A program made the translations under genes and the position numbers. The notes below the pieces were generated by a model. It ran no database searches and had not been told where the DNA came from. It worked only from the letters and a program-made list of their open reading frames with translations. From CAZQCI01 sp964592255 (GTDB lineage: Bacteria > UBA10199 > SBBF01), in the NCBI GenBank assembly GCA_964592255.1, contig CAZQCI010000021.1, positions 1-27,661 on the forward strand: a stretch of DNA of 27,661 bases, read 5' to 3'. Shown here one piece after another: positions 21,496 to 27,661 of this stretch. The number at the start of each line of letters is the position of its first letter. The first letter of the stretch is position 1.

Positions 21496-22035
21496 ATGAA
21501 CGAAAATTTACAAACTATTCTTTTAGGCGGCGGCTGTTTTTGGTGCTTGGAGGCTGTTTATCAACAAGTGAAGGGTGTTGAGCGTGTGGTATCCGGATAT
21601 GCGGGTGGCCAAAACCCTAACCCCACGTATCAACAAGTATGCACCGGTTCCACCGGCCATGCGGAAGTGGTGTTGTTGACTTTCAATACGTCCATCATTT
21701 CTTTACACGATATTTTAGAGATATTTTTTCATCTTCACGACCCAACAACGCTCAATCGCCAAGGTCATGATGTTGGGTCCCAATATCGTTCCGTTATTTT
21801 TTATAAAGATGAGGAACAGAAAAAGATAGCTCTGGAAGTAAAGGAAGAAATACGCAAAAGTGGTTTGTGGAAACAAGAAATTGTGACCGAAATTTCTCCC
21901 AGCCCTGTTTTTTATCCTGCCGAAGATTATCATCAAAATTATTTTTTAAATAATCCACATCAAAGTTATTGCCAATATGTTGTCTCCCCTAAAGTAGCCA
22001 AATTTTTAGATGAGTTTCCGGAAAAAAAGAAATGA
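21496..22035 (+). CDS. msrA: Peptide methionine-S-sulfoxide reductase A
   Basis: Repairs oxidised methionine (the S-sulfoxide form) in proteins. The 179-residue cytosolic enzyme has the catalytic motif GGGCFWCLEAVYQQVKGV with Cys14, then VVSGYAGG, YQQVCTGSTGHAEVV, HDPTTLNRQGHDVGSQYRS and FYPAEDYHQNYF. Another Cys in the C-terminal part (NPHQSYCQYV) could be the resolving residue. The ribosome site GGAGGAG is part of a palindromic repeat. It ends at a large hairpin shared with the convergent gene. Confidence 0.96.
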   Translation: MNENLQTILLGGGCFWCLEAVYQQVKGVERVVSGYAGGQNPNPTYQQVCTGSTGHAEVVLLTFNTSIISLHDILEIFFHLHDPTTLNRQGHDVGSQYRSVIFYKDEEQKKIALEVKEEIRKSGLWKQEIVTEISPSPVFYPAEDYHQNYFLNNPHQSYCQYVVSPKVAKFLDEFPEKKK

Positions 22036-22040
22036 CTTAT

Positions 22041-22104
22041 GGTTCGACAGGCTCACCATATTCTAAAAGTGGGCACGGTGAGCTTGTCGAACCGTCAGTT
22101 TTTT
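22041..22104. terminator. Large palindrome between convergent genes, probable bidirectional terminator
   Basis: GGTTCGACAGGCTCACC (22041-22057) and GGTGAGCTTGTCGAACC (22077-22093) pair over 17 bases with one mismatch (G-T in RNA) and a 19-base loop. TTTTTT at about 22099-22104 follows on the + strand. The 'TGAGCTTGTCGAACC' arm is a widespread intergenic palindrome seen in many proteobacteria, so this is both a repeat and the likely end of the msrA transcript. Confidence 0.7.
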
Positions 22105-22813
22105 AGGCTATCAAACCCATCACCGCCTGAGCCAAACTCTTTCCTGCCATATGCGTGGCTGATTGGTATTTAGGAAGACTCATCAAGAGTTTTGGGTTAA
22201 AGACGGCGGTTTTAAGGACGGACAAAGTCTTTACTTCTCCTTCTGGGGTTGTAGGGTGAGCGGACTCCATGAGGGATAAATTCCAATCCAGCGGGTCCCA
22301 GATAGCCCGTAATGACAGGTAAGGTATTTTTTTATTTTCACATATTTCGGCTATAGGAAAACTTTCCATATCAACAGCTTGGGCCTTATGTTTTTCTGCG
22401 GCCTCTTTTTTTTGTGTGGGTGTGGATAAAACTGTATCGGATGTAAAAAGGGTGCCCGTAGCCCAGTTAAGGTGAGTGGCCATTTTGTTGTGTTCTAAAT
22501 TTAGAATACGGTTTTCTGAGTTGATGATGGTTTGGGGCATAAAAATTTCCCCGGTTTTGAATTGTTCTGTAAGCGCCCCTGAAAACCCGATGTGAATCAC
22601 GTGAGCAATTTCTTCCAGCTTTAATAATTTTTCAAACTGAACCGCCGCCCGTATATGGCCGATGCCAATTTGGGCAAGCGCAAGGGAGCTTCCTTTATAG
22701 TCACAAGTAAAAAAAGGTAATGGGCTGGCGCTTTGTTTGTTGAAAGGAAGAATTTTTTTTAATTCTCCCCATTCTGGCCGTGTGGCAACTAAAAGTAGGG
22801 TGTTTCTGGACAT
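22103..22813 (-). CDS. Nucleoside phosphorylase/nucleosidase superfamily protein
   Basis: A 236-residue cytosolic protein of the PNP/UDP phosphorylase fold. It has an N-terminal LLLVATRPEWGELKKIL, IGIGHIRAAVQFEKLL, a VIHIGFSGALTEQFKTGEIF block, and the substrate-site motif AVDMESFPIAEICENKKIPY followed by LSLRAIWDPLDW. The VDMES element matches methylthioadenosine nucleosidase, futalosine hydrolase and hopanoid-associated phosphorylase (HpnG). The 'RAIxDP' end and the C-terminal tail look most like the last. The exact substrate cannot be fixed from sequence. It lies 20 bases after the DUF2442 gene and may share its transcript. Confidence 0.78.
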   Translation of the reverse strand: MSRNTLLLVATRPEWGELKKILPFNKQSASPLPFFTCDYKGSSLALAQIGIGHIRAAVQFEKLLKLEEIAHVIHIGFSGALTEQFKTGEIFMPQTIINSENRILNLEHNKMATHLNWATGTLFTSDTVLSTPTQKKEAAEKHKAQAVDMESFPIAEICENKKIPYLSLRAIWDPLDWNLSLMESAHPTTPEGEVKTLSVLKTAVFNPKLLMSLPKYQSATHMAGKSLAQAVMGLIA

Positions 22814-22833
22814 GCAATTTCTATTTTAAGATG

Positions 22834-23094
22834 TTATGATGCCACGAGAGGATAATTTTCAGGTTGGGCCAAGGAGTTTAATTCTAAGTCGATATCCAAA
22901 TCCGGCCAATATAAATGATGGCCGTGAATCAATTCAACATTCAAAACATGGGATATGCACGAATCACGAAACCATGGAAAATATTTAAAGTCCATGAAAT
23001 ATTCTTGATCTTTTACCAATAACCAGACACCGTTATTGGAAATGGAAAGAACTTCAATTTCCAAAATATTTTTTCCAAGCTTTTGTGATTTCAT
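22834..23094 (-). CDS. DUF2442 family protein
   Basis: A small protein of about 86 residues. After a Lys-rich start it reads ILEIEVLSISNNGVWLLV, then EYFMDFKYFPWFRD, and ends with HHLYWPDLDIDLELNSL and PENYPL. The 'WPDLDIDLxLxxL' ending is the DUF2442 signature. Members are often encoded beside DUF4160 genes, as here. The function is unknown; toxin-antitoxin-like roles have been suggested for such pairs but I cannot support that from sequence. I chose the ATG at 23094, which has GGAAAC before it; an earlier ATG at 23127 would run deep into the DUF4160 frame. It overlaps the DUF4160 reading frame by 41 bases. Confidence 0.75.
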   Translation of the reverse strand: MKSQKLGKNILEIEVLSISNNGVWLLVKDQEYFMDFKYFPWFRDSCISHVLNVELIHGHHLYWPDLDIDLELNSLAQPENYPLVAS

Positions 23095-23294
23095 GTTTCC
23101 TTTGTTCAATAATTTTCTGCAATTCATTCAGTGTTGTTGATGATAAACCGGTATGATTTGCCAGAGTAACAATTGGTTCAATCCAAAATTTTGCTTCTCC
23201 ATCCAGGGCAAGTAACATGAACATGAATTCGGGATTCTTCCCTGGAAAAAAAGAAAAAACGGAAATTTTTATGTTTAAATAAAGTTGGACTCAC
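23054..23294 (-). pseudogene. DUF4160 family gene with a single-base frameshift
   Basis: From a GTG at 23294 one frame reads SPTLFKHKNFRFFFFSREE and then SRIHVHVTCP before losing homology. The next frame continues DGEAKFWIEPIVTLANHTGL, then LNELQKIIEQRKHEITKAWK, ending at TGA 23056-23054. Joined, they make a 79-residue protein with the DUF4160 landmarks FFFFS-x-E-E, HVHV, DGEAKFW, and a C-terminal ITKAWKKYF. One extra base at 23203-23204 (CCTGGATGG, where CCTGATGG would keep frame) explains the break. It is either a real loss of function or a sequencing error. It overlaps the DUF2442 gene and follows a 45-codon ORF by 10 bases. Confidence 0.8.
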
Positions 23295-23304
23295 TTCACA
23301 GTAC

Positions 23305-23442
23305 CTATACCTTCGCCAGCATTTCCTTAAGAATTTCTTTTGAAATTTTGTCCGGAGAATTTGGAATATCGATCATCATTTCGTGACTATAAAGGACCAG
23401 ATTTTTAATTTCAATATAAAACCCACCCCTAACGCACCGCAT
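23305..23442 (-). CDS. Small ORF of 45 codons upstream of the DUF4160 gene
   Basis: From an ATG at 23442 it encodes MRCVRGGFYIEIKNL and then LVLYSHEMMIDIPN with KEILKEMLAKV at the end (TAG 23307-23305). GAAGG lies about 10 bases before the ATG. The codon pattern is reasonable: a beta-like first half and an amphipathic helical end. It lies 10 bases from the DUF4160 GTG, as in an operon. I recognise no family. It could be the remnant of a longer gene, since the same frame is open a little further upstream (after a TGA) without another start. Confidence 0.4.
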   Translation of the reverse strand: MRCVRGGFYIEIKNLVLYSHEMMIDIPNSPDKISKEILKEMLAKV

Positions 23443-23599
23443 CAGGGCTTTTCCTTCAGGTTTTTCTTTTTTGCTACATCACGCAACTTTTACTTTTTTT
23501 TGACGATAATGAGGTATCGAAATTTTGTTTTAGTATTTTTTAATATCTTAATAAGGTCATCAAGACGGACCGTTCCTTTTACTTAAAGGAATCCTTGTT
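23443..23599. other. AT-rich gap between divergent genes
   Basis: The stretch separates the small-ORF operon from the large AAA+ gene and should hold promoters for both. TTGACG at 23500-23505 is a possible -35 for the + strand, but I see no well-spaced -10. A fragment in one - strand frame (reading RLDDLIKILKNTKTKFRYL) looks coding-like but has no start codon and soon stops; it may be decayed gene remains. Confidence 0.4.
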
Positions 23600-26500
23600 T
23601 TGAATGATCATGTTATGGGTGACCCTTCTAAACCAGTATCAGTTATTCCTTTGCCAATACCAGAGGCTCTTGTTCCAGATTGTGAGAAAAACCTTGATCA
23701 AAATACAGGGCCTGGTGGTGGTTATTTAAGGAAAGGGGAACTACAGACTCCAGATGGTCAGAAATTTCAATCTTATTATGTGGCACAAGATCCAGGTTGG
23801 AAAGATTTTGCTACTAAAATAACAAAGTATTATGGTTCTCAATGGCGCGCCAAAGCTAAAAAAAGTTCAGATCAGTCTTACAGACAATTTGCTGATTTTT
23901 TAGGACATTTAGAAACAGAATTACCCAAGCTCAAAGACGCTCCTAAGACAGAAGTGGGTTCACCGCCAACGCCAGATGCTGGTGGTGACGCAGCGGGTAC
24001 AGCTGCCTCTGGAAGCTCTTCGGGAAATGCGCCAGCGATCGGGGCGCAAGATGTGCCTGATGATCCTCACATTCCTATTCAACCTTTACCTGATTTTGAT
24101 CCAGCTAAAAATACAGTCAATATCCTTGTTCTACAGGGAGGGAAGGTTTTTGCTAGACCTTTGGGGCAAGTGCCTAGCTCCTATGAGATGTCAAGCTATG
24201 TGCAGGGTTCACAAGCTTATACTTTGCCTAAGAGTGAAGAAGATAGAAAATTAATTTACGATTATGTTAATGAACACTCAGATTCTCAATTTCAAACTGT
24301 CCGTCTTCCGTATTCTTATATCAGACAAGATGTAAGGACAGAAGGTCAAGCTCTGGTGTATTTGGAAGTGGTTCCTGTTGAAGCCCCCAATGAAGTTTTC
24401 AATATTGGCACGCTTAAACAAGTGGTCATTACTGGAGCAGGGCTCACGCTTGCTACTCAAGTTTTTGGACCTGCTTTGAGGGCTATCGGAAGTAGTCTTA
24501 AGCAGAAGATGACAACGGATGCTATTGGTACAAAAGATTTAACCGCCGATTACCGTTCCAAATTAACACAAGGGAAAATATTTGTAGGAGTAAAGGCAAG
24601 AGCTGCAGCACGAGCAACTAAAGCATTGTTTAAACCTGAAAAAAAGAAGCCGCCTAAGTATATTGGACGTGAAGACCTGCAAAAGGCAATTATTCAGCGT
24701 GCGAGTGCCCCTCGAGGTACCGTGAAGAGTATTTTAATTGTTGCGGAACCTGGTAGCGGAAAATCTGCCATGATTCGTAATATCGTTTATCAAATTGCTA
24801 CCGGCCAGATTCCTGCTTTGGACGGGAAAATTGTTCGTGAAATCCTTCCTAATAGTATCCAAGGAGCCGGCAAAGGAACTGATGCGGTCCCCAGAGCGAC
24901 TACGGAATTAGTGGAACGACTCAAGGACCCTAACATCATTGGTTTTATTGATGAAGTTCAAGCGGTTGTCGATGTTGGTAAGCATTCGGAATCAAGCGTT
25001 TCACCGGTTGCTGAAGGCTTGTTGGTCCCATTGGAAAATAAAGAAATTTTCCTGATTGTTGTTACAACTCCGGAAGGGGCGGAATATATCCGTAAGAAAA
25101 ACAAACCACTGTATGATCGTTTTGACGAATACAGTATGCCGCGGTTGACCGATGCGGAATTAAGAGAGGCAGGTCGGGCACGTGCCGCTGGGATTCAAAA
25201 AGAGAGAGGAGTAACAATTACAGATGCGGCAGTTGAAGAATTAATTGATAAAGCCCATCTGTTAACTAGTAAATCGGGTACCCGTGGTAGCATCGATTCT
25301 TTGGGAGAGTTGGCCGATTTTGCGGTGTTACAAGGTAAAACTAACATCGACAAAGGGGATGTTAACGAATTTATTCAATCTAAAAATACTGAAGCACAGA
25401 TGAAGGTGTTGCAAGATGAGATCATTGAAATTAAGAAAGATATTAAGGCTCTTAACCAATCAGGTTATGATTCGGCTTCGTTGCACATACCCAAGGATAT
25501 AGAAGAAACTATTGGCAGACAAGGCAAGCAGTCTGATGGAAGTTATACTGAGGATTTCAGTCACGCCTTAACCCGTATTAGCAAACTTAAAGATGCTCTC
25601 CGTCGTTTAAAAGCTCAGCTTGTTGATAACCGGACAAATCAAACTCCTATTCAGATCGAACAGGCTGAAGCTAAAGTCCGGGTACTCTTTGATTGTAAAG
25701 GAGAGGTTGGAACAGTCGATGAATTTATGAAAGCCCGTGAGCATGGAGAAGATGCTTCCAGACGGCAAAGTGAGTATCTTGCTAAAGAAATACGGAAGTC
25801 TTTTGGCAGTTTTGAATGGAGTGGTGAGAGCATTGATTTACCTGCCGATTTTGACCAACCTAAACCAGGTGAAACATGGGCTGCGGTAGAAACCCGTCTT
25901 GAGCGATTAAGATCTAAAATGGAGGGCTTGCAAAAAAAGGTTGGACAGCCGGAGGTGCCTGTTACCGATAAATCGAAAGCCTTTGTGGAACTGCGAACCC
26001 TAGCCTCCAAAGGAGGGTTTGATCCTGCGCTAGATGTAAATCCTGAAGATACCGTTACAATTGAAAAAACTCGAGTTACGCTAGAAACCGCATTGCCAGG
26101 GGCTCTTGCCCAGTTGGATATTCCAAGAGTTCCCGGTGAAAGTTTGGAAGGGTTTGCTAACCGTGTACAAGAAGCCGCAGCGACTAAGGTCGGTCTTGAT
26201 GTTGATACGACAAAGGCTGTGGTGGAAGCCAACCGTAAACGGGCTGTGGTTGCTTCCGCTAACCCGAACGAAGCAAGAGCCGCCCTTGCTGTAGATTTGG
26301 CTGTAAACGGTTTTACCGATTATCTTCCAGATCTTCAAGTAGCCGTTGCCAATAAAGTGGGGCTGCCGGAAGATGTCACCAAAGATATGGTGACTCAACA
26401 TATTGTGAAGGCCAAAGGAGACCCAACTAGCCCTTCACTTATGGCTAAAGCCTTAGTTGACTTATCATCGCAAGGGTTAGGTCATGACGATTGGAAACAA

Positions 26501-27661
26501 CCTTTAGTAGAAGCCGTTTCAAAAAAGGTTGGTGTGCCTGCCGAGGTTGTGGAAGCTGTTGTTGCTGAAACGGTAGCAAATCCAAAATCTCCAGGTATGC
26601 CGGGGAGAATGCCGGCAGCGCCTTCTTCTGAATCAGTTTTAGTGGATTTAGCTAAAACAGGATTGGCGGATCCCAAATGGAAACCGGCTTTAAGCCAGGT
26701 AGTGGGTGAGCGTCTTGATTTAAGTGACCGGGTTCTTGATTTTTTGGTTGAACAAAAATTAACCCTAGAAGGAAAAAAACCCAAAGCTCCTGCCGAACAG
26801 GCACGTGTGTTACTCGGCTTGGCTACAACTGGTTTGGCTGACCCACAATGGGTTGAACCTTTGGAGAGTGTTAGAGGCGCTTTAGTGTCTATGTTAGGAG
26901 ACGCTAAAGCGGATGCAGACAGAGCAGGTTTGCTGGCTGAGTTGAAAGCCGTCCAAGCAGGTTTAGAAGTGAGCCATACTGCAGCGTGTAAGCCATTATT
27001 GGATAGTATGGCTAAAGTTGATGGCCATGAACAATTAGGTGTTGCCCGCAAGCCTGGTCAAACCCCTGATGATTTATATAAAGCAGTTCTCGAAAAAGCC
27101 TCCGAAAAAACAGGGCTGGCGCCAGAAGTGATTGACCGTGTGATTGCCAGGAAGGTGGGCCCTAAAGGGACCCTTGCAGCAAAAGCTATGTTGGCTGCTG
27201 ATGTGGGTGTTAATCAATTGCAACAAGCCGATTATTGGCACACTGCTTTACAAGGTGTGATTAATGAAGAAAAAACTAAAGTGGTTGCTGCTGGTACGAA
27301 AAACCCAGAATCAGCCAAATTGGTTAAGCAATTGGAGTTAGTAATTACTAGCGGAAAGGCAGTGCCGCAAGCTGCTAAGAAACCGGCAGCTGCTAAAGCA
27401 ACCAAAGCTTCTAAGAAACCCGCAGCTCCTAAAGGAAGTGCCAATACCCAAGGAGATGCCCCGGATCCTGCTGGTGGAGCTGCTTCAGCAACAACAACAG
27501 GTAGAGGTCGTGGAACAGGAGGAACAGGTGCTGCATCGTCCGGCACCAATGGTGGCGCTCCTACCGCTAGCGATACAACTAACCGACCCGCTTTCCAATC
27601 CGTAACAACCCCACCTGAAATGGGAAGTGCTTCTGCTGCTCCTCGTATGGGAGGGGGAGGC
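23600..27661 (+). CDS. Very large Clp-like AAA+ protein with repeat array (3' end missing)
   Basis: One frame is open for at least 1354 codons and runs off the window. The start is probably the TTG at 23600, nine bases after AAAGGA; an ATG at 23615 is the alternative. Parts in order: an unrecognised N-terminal region (1-120); a disordered Pro/Gly/Ser linker (121-155); a second globular part with a hydrophobic stretch (about 275-297). Then comes a single AAA+ module resembling the first module of ClpA/ClpB, with YIGRED, Walker A EPGSGKS (383-389), Walker B FIDEVQ (449-454), IVVTTPEGAEYI, arginine finger LYDRFDEY (R507) and a Clp-like lid ending near 590. A coiled-coil-like region follows, then a degenerate repeat array (about 798-1210), a Lys/Ala/Pro tail (about 1257-1277) and a Gly/Thr/Ala-rich end. 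There is no signal peptide. Its function is unknown; substrate remodelling is inferred from the ATPase. Confidence 0.85.
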   Translation, partial: MNDHVMGDPSKPVSVIPLPIPEALVPDCEKNLDQNTGPGGGYLRKGELQTPDGQKFQSYYVAQDPGWKDFATKITKYYGSQWRAKAKKSSDQSYRQFADFLGHLETELPKLKDAPKTEVGSPPTPDAGGDAAGTAASGSSSGNAPAIGAQDVPDDPHIPIQPLPDFDPAKNTVNILVLQGGKVFARPLGQVPSSYEMSSYVQGSQAYTLPKSEEDRKLIYDYVNEHSDSQFQTVRLPYSYIRQDVRTEGQALVYLEVVPVEAPNEVFNIGTLKQVVITGAGLTLATQVFGPALRAIGSSLKQKMTTDAIGTKDLTADYRSKLTQGKIFVGVKARAAARATKALFKPEKKKPPKYIGREDLQKAIIQRASAPRGTVKSILIVAEPGSGKSAMIRNIVYQIATGQIPALDGKIVREILPNSIQGAGKGTDAVPRATTELVERLKDPNIIGFIDEVQAVVDVGKHSESSVSPVAEGLLVPLENKEIFLIVVTTPEGAEYIRKKNKPLYDRFDEYSMPRLTDAELREAGRARAAGIQKERGVTITDAAVEELIDKAHLLTSKSGTRGSIDSLGELADFAVLQGKTNIDKGDVNEFIQSKNTEAQMKVLQDEIIEIKKDIKALNQSGYDSASLHIPKDIEETIGRQGKQSDGSYTEDFSHALTRISKLKDALRRLKAQLVDNRTNQTPIQIEQAEAKVRVLFDCKGEVGTVDEFMKAREHGEDASRRQSEYLAKEIRKSFGSFEWSGESIDLPADFDQPKPGETWAAVETRLERLRSKMEGLQKKVGQPEVPVTDKSKAFVELRTLASKGGFDPALDVNPEDTVTIEKTRVTLETALPGALAQLDIPRVPGESLEGFANRVQEAAATKVGLDVDTTKAVVEANRKRAVVASANPNEARAALAVDLAVNGFTDYLPDLQVAVANKVGLPEDVTKDMVTQHIVKAKGDPTSPSLMAKALVDLSSQGLGHDDWKQPLVEAVSKKVGVPAEVVEAVVAETVANPKSPGMPGRMPAAPSSESVLVDLAKTGLADPKWKPALSQVVGERLDLSDRVLDFLVEQKLTLEGKKPKAPAEQARVLLGLATTGLADPQWVEPLESVRGALVSMLGDAKADADRAGLLAELKAVQAGLEVSHTAACKPLLDSMAKVDGHEQLGVARKPGQTPDDLYKAVLEKASEKTGLAPEVIDRVIARKVGPKGTLAAKAMLAADVGVNQLQQADYWHTALQGVINEEKTKVVAAGTKNPESAKLVKQLELVITSGKAVPQAAKKPAAAKATKASKKPAAPKGSANTQGDAPDPAGGAASATTTGRGRGTGGTGAASSGTNGGAPTASDTTNRPAFQSVTTPPEMGSASAAPRMGGGG

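Noticed and set aside
23383..23586. Phe-rich small protein on the + strand before the AAA+ gene
   Set aside because: The Phe runs come from T-rich DNA, it lacks a ribosome site, and coding-like signal here is on the - strand.
25651..26232. Long open frames on the - strand opposite the AAA+ gene
   Set aside because: They are Ser/Ala/Thr-rich shadows of a clearly coding + strand frame and have no domain features.

Overview
The window looks like a chromosomal contig from a Gram-negative bacterium of the old 'Deltaproteobacteria' sphere (Myxococcota/Bdellovibrionota-like). The reasons are the mix of a non-flagellar type III secretion system (T3SS), a Hanks-type Ser/Thr kinase with PEGA repeats, an FHA-headed sigma-54 activator, a tandem Pal/CpoB envelope locus, and a moderately AT-rich, densely packed layout. 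The placement is an inference from gene content, not from a marker phylogeny. There are no rRNA, tRNA, CRISPR or complete insertion sequences. A 10-base run of N (6682-6691) marks an assembly gap or masked bases inside one gene.

Region 1 (1-6096, + strand) is a T3SS locus. It encodes a short FliN/SctQ-type C-ring protein, a FliO-like protein, and the export-gate trio SctR, SctS and SctT. A regulatory gap follows, with two palindromes and a clear sigma-54 (-24/-12) promoter. This promoter faces a four-gene unit of two unrecognised ~280-residue, probably secreted proteins, each followed by a TPR chaperone of SycD/LcrH type. Region 2 (6097-10663, - strand) encodes a tail-anchored unknown protein, a transmembrane Ser/Thr kinase with five PEGA repeats, and an FHA-AAA+-Fis sigma-54 activator. 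Together they suggest a circuit of kinase, phosphopeptide/FHA, sigma-54 activator and T3SS substrate operon.

Region 3 (10808-14839) holds yggT-proC (- strand), a 277-base gap with hairpins and a strong terminator, then a HelD-like helicase and a GreB-family factor (+ strand); the last two families both act on RNA polymerase. Region 4 (14891-16817, - strand) is an overlapping operon of a degenerate receiver, a PilZ protein and an MFS exporter. Region 5 (16869-22035, + strand) runs pal, pal, cpoB, tsaD, a DUF2062 gene, rsmA and msrA. GC-rich palindromic repeats are scattered through it, one of them read in frame inside tsaD.

Region 6 (22103-23442, - strand) holds a nucleoside phosphorylase-superfamily gene, a DUF2442 gene, a DUF4160 gene broken by one extra base, and a 45-codon small ORF. 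Region 7 (23600 to the window end, + strand) is one open frame of at least 1354 codons that runs off the edge. It encodes a single-module Clp-like AAA+ ATPase with an unrecognised N-terminal part, a degenerate repeat array of about 55-62 residues per unit, and a low-complexity tail. This protein and the sigma-54-controlled T3SS substrate pairs are the most likely new biology here.
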